Shown piece after piece: positions 57,868-64,000 of a stretch of DNA of 64,000 nucleotides. The translations under genes and the position numbers were made by a program. The notes under the pieces are model-generated. The model was not told the origin of the DNA. It saw nothing but the letters and a program-made list of their open reading frames with translations, and searched no databases. Location: contig NZ_JMIH01000014.1 of assembly GCF_000714815.1 (NCBI RefSeq), positions 558,001-622,000 on the forward strand, read 5' to 3'. The stretch comes from Anditalea andensis (GTDB lineage Bacteria > Bacteroidota > Bacteroidia > Cytophagales > Cyclobacteriaceae). How positions within the stretch are numbered: the stretch's first letter is position 1; each line of letters starts with the position of its first letter.

Positions 57868-58407
57868 TTATGATTCTCTTTCAGAAAGAGTTTTAACTAG
57901 CCCTGCGATAGTATTCTGACCATATTGAAGGGCAGATACCACATTCTTGGCAGGAGAAAGGAGTAAACCGATTACATCTCCTACAAGTTCTTCTTTAGAT
58001 TTAAGTGTAGATAGTATTTCTAGATTTTTTTCACCTACAAATAAATCTGAATCTAATGAAGCACCTTTGAAAACTGGTCTAGTTTCTTTTTTACCTAATT
58101 TTTTTCTGAAGTCGAGTATTACTTTAGCAGGAAGATTTGCTGTCTCAGTAGAGAACATGATTCCTGTAAAGCCTTTAAGTGTTTTTTCAGAGAAGTCAGC
58201 ATAATCAGTATCTAAGTTTTCCAAAGCCTTGGCTACAAGGGTGTTTTTATAAACTTTATACTCGATGCCTTTCTCAAAACACATTCTTCTGAAAGCATTT
58301 ACCTGAGCAACGCTGAAACCTGATGCATCTGTGATATAGAAATGCGGAGTTTCTTTTAACTTCTCGGTAAGACTTTCGATTACTATTTGTTTTTCCTCTC
58401 TAGTCAT
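57868..58407 (-). CDS. rplJ: 50S ribosomal protein L10
   Basis: 179 residues. It anchors the L7/L12 stalk to 23S rRNA. The landmarks are MTREEKQIVIESLTEKLKET, FRRMCFEKGIEYKVYKNTLV and the C-terminal helix that binds L7/L12 dimers. L10 with L7/L12 represses its own mRNA in E. coli; unverified here. It lies 2 nt after rplA. Confidence 0.96.
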   Translation of the reverse strand: MTREEKQIVIESLTEKLKETPHFYITDASGFSVAQVNAFRRMCFEKGIEYKVYKNTLVAKALENLDTDYADFSEKTLKGFTGIMFSTETANLPAKVILDFRKKLGKKETRPVFKGASLDSDLFVGEKNLEILSTLKSKEELVGDVIGLLLSPAKNVVSALQYGQNTIAGLVKTLSERES

Positions 58408-58409
58408 AA

Positions 58410-59108
58410 TTATATACCTTGAATACTCCCTTTATCGATTGCAATTCCAGGAGACATTGTGCTAGACAAATGTATACTCTTGAAATACGTTCCTTTAGAA
58501 GATGCAGGCTTTAACTTAGAAATGGTAGCGATAAGTTCCTGAACATTGGCCTGAATTTGTTCAGGCCCGAAAGAAACTTTACCCACGCTGGCGTGAATGA
58601 TACCAAATTTATCTACTTTAAAGTCTATCTTACCAGCCTTAACCTCTCTCACAGCCTTAGCTACATCAAGGGTTACCGTACCGGATTTAGGGTTAGGCAT
58701 CAAACCTCTAGGGCCCAATACTCTACCTAATCTACCGACTTTTGCCATGACGTTAGGCATAGTGATGATGACATCAATGTCCGTCCATCCACCTTCGATT
58801 TTGGCAATATAATCGTCTAATCCAACATAGTCTGCTCCAGCTTCTTTAGCTTCCTCTTCCTTTTCAGGAGTACAAAGTACTAGGACTTTAATGTCCTTAC
58901 CTGTACCGTGAGGTAAAGCTACGACTCCTCTGACCATTTGATCTGCCTTACGTGGATCTACGCCCAAACGAACGTCGACATCTACGGAAGAGTCAAACTT
59001 AGTCAAAGTGATTTCTTTCACAATTGAAGAAGCCTCAGCCAGGGAGTACTGTTGGCTTGGGTCGTATTTTGAAAGAGCTTCTTTTTGCTTTTTTGTTAAC
59101 TTAGCCAT
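58410..59108 (-). CDS. rplA: 50S ribosomal protein L1
   Basis: 232 residues. The mobile stalk near the E site. The landmarks are [40 protein letters not shown] and [20 protein letters not shown]. In E. coli L1 represses the L11 operon. It lies 10 nt after rplK and 2 nt before rplJ. Confidence 0.97.
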   Translation of the reverse strand: MAKLTKKQKEALSKYDPSQQYSLAEASSIVKEITLTKFDSSVDVDVRLGVDPRKADQMVRGVVALPHGTGKDIKVLVLCTPEKEEEAKEAGADYVGLDDYIAKIEGGWTDIDVIITMPNVMAKVGRLGRVLGPRGLMPNPKSGTVTLDVAKAVREVKAGKIDFKVDKFGIIHASVGKVSFGPEQIQANVQELIATISKLKPASSKGTYFKSIHLSSTMSPGIAIDKGSIQGI

Positions 59109-59118
59109 TTTTATTTAT

Positions 59119-59562
59119 TTATTCCTCCCAAGGAGCTTTTCCTGAAACTGTGATTCCCATACTTCTGGCGGTTCCAGCGATCATTTTCATCGCGGAATCC
59201 ATTTTAAAAGCATTTAAGTCAGGCATTTTCACCTCGGCAATTTCTTTTACTTGATCCCAGGTCACAGAACCTACTTTCTTTCTGTTTGGTTCAGCTGAAC
59301 CACTTTTGATCTTTGCTGCCTCAATCAGCAAATTAGCTGCAGGAGGTGTTTTTACCACAAAATCAAAAGACTTATCAGAATAAATCGTGATAAGAACAGG
59401 AAGGACGGTCCCCATTTTTTCCTGAGTCCTAGCATTGAATTGCTTACAGAACTCCATGATGTTCAAACCCTTGGAACCAAGGGCTGGACCAACCGGAGGA
59501 GATGGATTTGCCTGGCCACCTTTAACCTGTAATTTCAGATAACCAGTAATTTCCTTAGCCAT
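59119..59562 (-). CDS. rplK: 50S ribosomal protein L11
   Basis: 147 residues. It forms the GTPase-associated centre and senses uncharged tRNA with RelA-type enzymes. The landmarks are [20 protein letters not shown] (Pro-rich thiostrepton hinge), [14 protein letters not shown] and [20 protein letters not shown]. It lies 3 nt after nusG. Confidence 0.97.
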   Translation of the reverse strand: MAKEITGYLKLQVKGGQANPSPPVGPALGSKGLNIMEFCKQFNARTQEKMGTVLPVLITIYSDKSFDFVVKTPPAANLLIEAAKIKSGSAEPNRKKVGSVTWDQVKEIAEVKMPDLNAFKMDSAMKMIAGTARSMGITVSGKAPWEE

Positions 59563-59565
59563 TTC

Positions 59566-60123
59566 CTAGTCTTGTTTTTCTACTTGCATAAAATTTAATT
59601 CGACAGGTGTATTACGACCGAAGATCTTGACCATAACATTCAATTTCTTCTTGTCTTCAAACACCTCTTCTATTGTACCCGAGAAACCACTGAAAGGACC
59701 ATCCATTACTTTAATGGTCTCTCCAACTATATATGGCGTGTCAGCTTTCTCTGCAAACTCATCAATCTCCTCAACTCGTCCTAAGATCCTGTTGATTTCA
59801 GACTGACGTAATGGCTCAGGGGTTTTGGAAGCCCCCCCTTGGTTTGACCCTAAGAAACCGATTACACCCGGGATACTCGTAATTACGTGATTGGCCTCAC
59901 CATTGGATAAATCCGCATTGACCAGTACATATCCTGGAAAGAAATTCCTCTCCCTTACACGTTTCTTGCCATTGCGCATTTCGTAAACTTTTTCAGAGGG
60001 GATCAGAACTTCGGGAATAAATTCCTCAATCTTCTGACGGGCGATCTCGTTGTCTAAATATGTTTTAGCCTTTTTTTCCTGCCCGGCTACCACTCTAAGT
60101 ACGTACCATTTATGTTCAGCCAT
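59566..60123 (-). CDS. nusG: transcription termination/antitermination factor NusG
   Basis: 185 residues. It begins KWYVLRVVAGQEKKAKTYLD and has FFPGYVLVNADLSNGEANHV in the NGN domain that binds the polymerase clamp. A C-terminal KOW domain (IKVMDGPFSGFSGTIEEVFE) contacts Rho or S10. Standard length. It lies 19 nt after secE, in the conserved secE-nusG-rplK order. Confidence 0.97.
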   Translation of the reverse strand: MAEHKWYVLRVVAGQEKKAKTYLDNEIARQKIEEFIPEVLIPSEKVYEMRNGKKRVRERNFFPGYVLVNADLSNGEANHVITSIPGVIGFLGSNQGGASKTPEPLRQSEINRILGRVEEIDEFAEKADTPYIVGETIKVMDGPFSGFSGTIEEVFEDKKKLNVMVKIFGRNTPVELNFMQVEKQD

Positions 60124-60142
60124 TCGTAATTTTGATTCTCAA

Positions 60143-60331
60143 TTAAAATAAATCATAAAACCATGTCATCAGGTTCTCGAAGCTGATATCTATAGCACCT
60201 ATTACCAATGCAAATATCAAGGAGGCCACAAGAACCAAAACAGCGCTGTTTTGAAGGGATGAATACTTTGGCCAAGTGACCTTGTTCTTCATCTCATCAA
60301 TAGATTCAACAACAAAATTCTTTACATTCAT
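60143..60331 (-). CDS. secE: preprotein translocase subunit SecE
   Basis: 62 residues from the ATG at 60331. A longer ATG at 60379 would start inside tRNA-Trp and is rejected. A short amphipathic part (VVESIDEMKNKVTWPKYSSL, with the conserved TWP) precedes a single membrane helix (AVLVLVASLIFALVIGAIDI). Together with SecY it forms the translocon. It is transcribed right after tRNA-Trp, as in many bacteria. Confidence 0.95.
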   Translation of the reverse strand: MNVKNFVVESIDEMKNKVTWPKYSSLQNSAVLVLVASLIFALVIGAIDISFENLMTWFYDLF

Positions 60332-60346
60332 GATCTTAAAATTTAA

Positions 60347-60420
60347 TGGCACGGGCAGAGAGATTCGAACTCCCATCAACGGTTTTGGAGACCGCTATTC
60401 TACCATTGAACTATGCCCGT
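60347..60420 (-). tRNA. tRNA-Trp (CCA)
   Basis: The acceptor stem ACGGGCA/TGCCCGT, the anticodon loop CTCCAAA with CCA anticodon, and the T-arm GGGAG-TTCGAAT-CTCTC fold normally. Discriminator G and a genome-encoded CCA end are present, unlike the three tRNAs at 61.8-62.1 kb. It lies between the tuf terminator/promoter and secE. Confidence 0.95.
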
Positions 60421-60447
60421 GTATATAGGTATGCCTCCATCGGGACG

Positions 60448-60479
60448 CAAAACTAGTCAAAATTGCTTAAAGAAACAAA
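60448..60479 (-). promoter_or_regulatory. promoter of the tRNA-Trp-secE-nusG-rplK operon
   Basis: TTTG (60479-60476), a 20-nt spacer and TAGTTTTG (60455-60448). The -33 box lies inside the end of the tuf terminator stem. The transcript begins with TCC-CGAT-GGA just before the tRNA. Confidence 0.7.
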
Positions 60480-60512
60480 TGCGATTCCGAAATATTTTCA
60501 GAATCGCATTTG
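60476..60512 (-). terminator. intrinsic terminator of tuf
   Basis: CAAATGCGATTC (60476-60487) pairs with GAATCGCATTTG (60501-60512), 12 bp, and is followed on the minus strand by TTTCTTT. Its last bases double as the -33 element of the next promoter. Confidence 0.82.
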
Positions 60513-60534
60513 ATATTTTATATTAAGATTACTC

Positions 60535-61722
60535 TTAGTCTAAGATTTCAGTAACCTGACCAGCACCTACTGTTCTACCACCTTCACGGATAGCAAAACG
60601 AAGACCTTTCTCAAGTGCTACTGCATTTAGAAGATTCACTTCGATGGTAACGTTATCACCTGGCATAACCATTTCTACGTTTTCAGGAAGTTTGATCTCT
60701 CCAGTTACGTCTGTAGTTCTAAGGTAGAACTGTGGACGGTATCTGTTAAAGAATGGTGTATGACGTCCACCTTCTTCTTTTGAAAGTACGTATACTTCAG
60801 CCTTGAAGTGAGCATGTGGCTTCACAGAACCCGGCTTACAGATAATCATACCTCTTTTGATTTGAGATTTCTCAATACCTCTTAGAAGTAGACCAACGTT
60901 GTCACCTGCTTCACCTCTGTCTAGGATCTTACGGAACATCTCAACACCAGTTACGGTAGATTTAAGACCTTCAGCACCCATACCGATGATGTCAACTGGC
61001 TCACCAGAGTTGATAACACCTCTTTCGATTCTACCAGTTGCTACTGTACCACGACCCGTGATAGAGAAAACATCTTCTACTGGCATAAGGAAATCCTTGT
61101 CTATTAGACGCTCTGGAAGAGGAATGTGCTCATCCACTGCGTTCATAAGCTCCATGATCTGATCTACCCACTTGTCGTCACCGTTAAGGCCACCAAGTGC
61201 TGAACCAGAAATCACTGGAATATTATCTCCGTCGAAGTCATAGAATGAAAGAAGTTCTCTTACTTCCATTTCTACTAATTCTAATAACTCTTCGTCATCT
61301 ACTAAGTCAACTTTGTTCAAGAAAACTACTAGAGCCGGTACACCTACCTGACGGGCAAGAAGGATGTGCTCTCTAGTCTGAGGCATAGGTCCGTCAGTGG
61401 CCGCAACTACAAGTATTGCACCGTCCATCTGAGCAGCACCAGTTACCATGTTCTTCACATAGTCAGCGTGACCTGGACAGTCTACGTGCGCATAGTGACG
61501 CTTCTCTGTCTGGTACTCTACGTGTGAAGTATTGATAGTGATACCTCTTTCTTTTTCTTCTGGAGCGTTGTCGATAGAAGAGAAATCTCTTAATTCAGAA
61601 AGACCCTTTTTAGCCAATACGGTCGTAATGGCAGCTGTCAAGGTAGTCTTACCATGATCTACGTGACCAATCGTACCGATATTAACGTGCGGTTTGGAAC
61701 GGTCAAAGGTTGCTTTTGCCAT
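60535..61722 (-). CDS. tuf: elongation factor Tu
   Basis: 395 residues. It delivers aminoacyl-tRNA to the ribosome. The G domain has [40 protein letters not shown] (switch 1), [12 protein letters not shown] and LNKVDLVDD. Domains 2 and 3 follow with [16 protein letters not shown] and ending [14 protein letters not shown]. Upstream of the ATG there is AGAGGA, 9 nt before the start, one of the few Shine-Dalgarno-like sites in the window. It lies 62 nt after tRNA-Thr in a Tyr-Gly-Thr-tuf unit. Confidence 0.98.
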   Translation of the reverse strand: MAKATFDRSKPHVNIGTIGHVDHGKTTLTAAITTVLAKKGLSELRDFSSIDNAPEEKERGITINTSHVEYQTEKRHYAHVDCPGHADYVKNMVTGAAQMDGAILVVAATDGPMPQTREHILLARQVGVPALVVFLNKVDLVDDEELLELVEMEVRELLSFYDFDGDNIPVISGSALGGLNGDDKWVDQIMELMNAVDEHIPLPERLIDKDFLMPVEDVFSITGRGTVATGRIERGVINSGEPVDIIGMGAEGLKSTVTGVEMFRKILDRGEAGDNVGLLLRGIEKSQIKRGMIICKPGSVKPHAHFKAEVYVLSKEEGGRHTPFFNRYRPQFYLRTTDVTGEIKLPENVEMVMPGDNVTIEVNLLNAVALEKGLRFAIREGGRTVGAGQVTEILD

Positions 61723-61784
61723 GCGTGAAAATCCTCTGTTTAGTTAAAGAAATGATTTAGTTTTTTTTTTATAAAATGCCTCTG

Positions 61785-61856
61785 AGCCAACGACGGGAAT
61801 TGAACCCGTGACCTCTTCCTTACCAAGGAAGCACTCTACCCCTGAGCTACGTCGGC
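61785..61856 (-). tRNA. tRNA-Thr (GGT)
   Basis: Acceptor GCCGACG/CGTTGGC (one G-U), anticodon loop TTGGTAA with GGT, and T-arm ACGGG-TTCAATT-CCCGT. The 3' CCA is not encoded. It lies just before tuf. Confidence 0.95.
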
Positions 61857-61890
61857 TGATAACATTACTTATGCCTATAAACAAGCATAG

Positions 61891-61963
61891 AGCGGGAGAC
61901 GAGGCTCGAACCCGCGACCTGCAGCTTGGAAGGCTGCCGCTCTACCAACTGAGCTACTCCCGC
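61891..61963 (-). tRNA. tRNA-Gly (TCC)
   Basis: Acceptor GCGGGAG/CTCCCGC, anticodon stem GCAGC/GCTGC with loop CTTCCAA (anticodon TCC), and T-arm GCGGG-TTCGAGC-CTCGT. No encoded CCA. It sits between the Tyr and Thr tRNAs. Confidence 0.95.
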
Positions 61964-62016
61964 TTGTTTAATTAATCTGATGCAAATCTAATGAAATTTC
62001 TGCAAGAAAGAAATTG

Positions 62017-62099
62017 TGGGGGAAACAGGATTCGAACCTGTGAAGACATAAGTCAACGGATTTACAGTCCGTCCCAGTTGGCCGCTTTGGTATTCCCCC
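62017..62099 (-). tRNA. tRNA-Tyr (GTA)
   Basis: Acceptor GGGGGAA/TTCCCCC, anticodon stem ACGGA/TCCGT with loop CTGTAAA (anticodon GTA), and the long variable arm expected of a class II tRNA. It is the first gene of the tRNA-tuf transcript. No encoded CCA. Confidence 0.95.
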
Positions 62100-62158
62100 A
62101 ATCTGGTATTTCAAGAAGCTTCTGAGATTTCTCTCTTTTTGTTCGTCTTAACGGATGG

Positions 62159-62189
62159 CAAAATTATACCCTTTTCTGAAAGTATCAAA
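62159..62189 (-). promoter_or_regulatory. promoter of the tRNA-Tyr-Gly-Thr-tuf operon
   Basis: TTTG (62189-62186), 19 nt, TAATTTTG (62166-62159): both boxes match. The -33 box follows immediately on the terminator stem of the upstream aminopeptidase gene. Confidence 0.8.
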
Positions 62190-62227
62190 ACTTTCGCATA
62201 AAAAATCTTACTTTTTTATGCGAAAGT
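62190..62227 (-). terminator. intrinsic terminator of the M1 aminopeptidase gene
   Basis: A perfect 16-bp inverted repeat (62190-62205 with 62212-62227, outer part ACTTTCGCAT) with a 6-nt loop. On the minus strand it is followed by TTTG, which is also the next promoter's -33 box. Confidence 0.85.
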
Positions 62228-62259
62228 ACATTAAGCTTTTCGAAATCAGTAGTTTAATT

Positions 62260-64000
62260 TTAATCTTCTAAATTCTGAAGGAAAAACTGCTGATACCTCC
62301 TGATCATCTCATCAGGTTCTCTCTGACTTAGCTCCTTTAGCTTATCCTCTATTCCCGGTTGATCCATAAAGGCAAACAATCCCTGAAATGCCCCCAACCT
62401 AACATAATTGGCTTTGTGCTCGGAAGCTATTTTATACAACTTATCCACTGCCTGATTTATTATAGCGGCATCCTGTCCTGCCATATATTCTGAATAGTAA
62501 CCCAGGAAGTAATATAATTTCTCACCGCTGAAACCATCTAGTCTAGCATTAAACCAGGCTACCCTATCTATATCTTCTTGTGCATAATAGGAAGCCAGGG
62601 CCACCACCATTCTGATGTTCTCTTCCTCATCATAATTACCGGCTATACCTCTCCTATCGGTATTATTCTCATTCTCCAAATAAGCCCCCAGTGCAGCACC
62701 TGCTACGTAATATGACCTATGATCCAGCGCCTCTTTAAAGAAAGCCGCATATTTATCACCATCGATAATGGACAGCAGTTCTATGGCAGCAGCTCTTACA
62801 GTATTTCGCTGATCATCTTTAGCCAAATTAAAAATTAACCCTTCCAAAGACGCAAGATCTATTCCATCGGTCTGTTGCAGCTTGTCCAGCGCCAGCTCTC
62901 TGACTGACCAGAATTCATCCTGCAGCGCATGTTCATAAGTTCTCTGCAAGTCTGAGCCAAAGTAATGTGTGGTAAGGCTATCCAATGCTTCATATCTTGC
63001 AATTCCTGCTTTTGAATTTTCAAACTGCAGCATAAACTCGGCCTCATTCCTATACGTATTTTTTCTGGCCAATAATGAAAAATCCTCATCAAACATCACC
63101 AAATCAACATCTACATCATTTTCCAAAGCGAAATATTGCAGTCCTTCTTTCAATATAAACTCTTTTTCAAACCTTTCTCCATTAACATACCATTGTACTT
63201 GGAAGGGAAGTTTGTATAGTGGATTTTTATCCAATGGCTGCTTTTGCTCTACAGTCAACAGGATATTTCGTGGCTGGCTAAAATCAAACCTGACATCCAG
63301 TTCCGGATGCCCCGCGTCCAAAAACCACTGGTTAAAAAACCAGTTAAGGTCCCTGCCTGTCACTTTTTCAAACGCCAGTCTTAAATCATGTATTTCTACT
63401 GTACCAAAAGCATGCTTTTCTAAATAATGGTTCAAAGAAGCAAAGAAGGCATCATCACCAATATGTCTTCTTAACATATGAAGTATCCTCCCTCCTTTAG
63501 CGTAAGAATGGCTGTCAAACATATCTTCTTTGTCATCATAATAGAAACGGATGAGGTTGACCTTTTTTTCCTCTGCTTCGGCAAAGTACTGCTCCATCTC
63601 CCCTATATGATGAAGATCTGCATCATCTTTACTGTTTTTATATTCTTGCCAGAGGTATTCAGAATAGTTTGCAAATGATTCATTCAGTGGAAGATTGGAC
63701 CAGGATTCGGTAGTCACCAAGTCTCCAAACCACTGATGGAAAAGCTCGTGGGCGATGATACCATCCCACTCATGGTCAATGGCCTCCCTTTCTGTGAGAT
63801 TAAGTGCTTCCATAAAAATGGATGCAGTGGTATTTTCCATTGCCCCAGAGACAAAATCCCTCACTACGATCTGATCATATTTTGGCCAAGGAAACTTCAC
63901 TCCTAGTTTGTCAGAAAAGAATCCGATCATCTCAGGAGTATTTTTAAATACAGTGGCAGCGCCTTCCTTGTACTTTTCCTCTACGATATACCTAAGAGGT
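62260..64000 (-). CDS. M1-family metallo-aminopeptidase (C-terminal part; start lies beyond the right edge)
   Basis: 579 residues are visible and the frame stays open to the window edge, so the N-terminal beta domain is missing. The substrate-anchoring GAMEN motif (VSGAMENTTAS) and the zinc site HELFHQWFGDL plus NESFANY (HExxH, 18 residues, then E) are complete. It should therefore be an active aminopeptidase. The second half (NTVRAAAIELL, then AAGAALGAYLE-like repeats) is a HEAT-type helical region. M1 enzymes trim N-terminal residues from peptides, often in the periplasm in this phylum. The export signal cannot be judged because the start is absent. It ends with a strong terminator. Confidence 0.9.
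   Translation of the reverse strand, partial: PLRYIVEEKYKEGAATVFKNTPEMIGFFSDKLGVKFPWPKYDQIVVRDFVSGAMENTTASIFMEALNLTEREAIDHEWDGIIAHELFHQWFGDLVTTESWSNLPLNESFANYSEYLWQEYKNSKDDADLHHIGEMEQYFAEAEEKKVNLIRFYYDDKEDMFDSHSYAKGGRILHMLRRHIGDDAFFASLNHYLEKHAFGTVEIHDLRLAFEKVTGRDLNWFFNQWFLDAGHPELDVRFDFSQPRNILLTVEQKQPLDKNPLYKLPFQVQWYVNGERFEKEFILKEGLQYFALENDVDVDLVMFDEDFSLLARKNTYRNEAEFMLQFENSKAGIARYEALDSLTTHYFGSDLQRTYEHALQDEFWSVRELALDKLQQTDGIDLASLEGLIFNLAKDDQRNTVRAAAIELLSIIDGDKYAAFFKEALDHRSYYVAGAALGAYLENENNTDRRGIAGNYDEEENIRMVVALASYYAQEDIDRVAWFNARLDGFSGEKLYYFLGYYSEYMAGQDAAIINQAVDKLYKIASEHKANYVRLGAFQGLFAFMDQPGIEDKLKELSQREPDEMIRRYQQFFLQNLED

Noticed and set aside
60332-60379. Upstream extension of the secE frame
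   Set aside because: It starts within tRNA-Trp; the ATG at 60331 gives a normal SecE.

Overview
The window looks like chromosomal DNA of a Bacteroidota bacterium, probably a cytophagia-like free-living member; I cannot name a genus. The main evidence is the promoter grammar. Several intergenic regions carry TTTG, a 19-20 nt spacer, then TAnnTTTG, which is the Bacteroidota sigma consensus. Most starts lack a Shine-Dalgarno sequence. Family-level clues agree: an alpha/beta-fused 2-oxoacid dehydrogenase E1, a DAHP synthase/chorismate mutase fusion, a DUF3467 protein and a LuxE-type protein. No mobile element, CRISPR array, rRNA gene or phage segment was seen.

Left part (1-12.2 kb): the start of a LuxE-type gene runs off the left edge, followed by a lipoprotein, the fused E1 dehydrogenase and alanine dehydrogenase. 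Then comes a seven-gene aromatic amino-acid operon on the + strand: DAHP synthase/chorismate mutase, aroB, aroA, a DUF486 membrane protein, pheA, an aminotransferase and tyrA. Ahead of it is the most interesting signal in the window. A consensus promoter is followed by a 31-codon leader ORF in which 8 of 9 consecutive codons are Phe or Tyr, and then by mutually exclusive antiterminator and terminator hairpins. This is a textbook-style Phe/Tyr attenuator, and its ATG lies almost on the predicted transcription start.

Middle (12.2-30.4 kb): mostly minus-strand accessory and housekeeping genes. These are a metal-receptor-like protein without a signal peptide, a P-loop protein, an M42 peptidase and an acyl-CoA carboxylase carboxyltransferase. 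A five-gene sugar/surface-glycan group follows (DegT aminotransferase, GT2, WbqC, FemAB-like, TylM1/DesVI-like methyltransferase). Next are Ppx/GppA and an Ldh-family oxidoreductase (+ strand), a cysteine block (cysE, cysM) behind an FtsB-like gene and an outer-membrane protein, and then carA-eno.

Right part (30.4-64 kb): a nearly unbroken minus-strand block of gene-expression machinery. In transcription order (right to left) it runs: M1 aminopeptidase (cut by the edge); tRNA-Tyr, tRNA-Gly, tRNA-Thr, tuf; tRNA-Trp, secE, nusG, rplK, rplA, rplJ, rplL, rpoB, rpoC; a DUF3467 gene; rpsL, rpsG, fusA, rpsJ; then rplC through rplQ (S10-spc-alpha clusters with secY, map, infA, rpmJ and rpoA). Terminators and consensus promoters divide the block into units, and in two places the terminator and the next promoter physically overlap.
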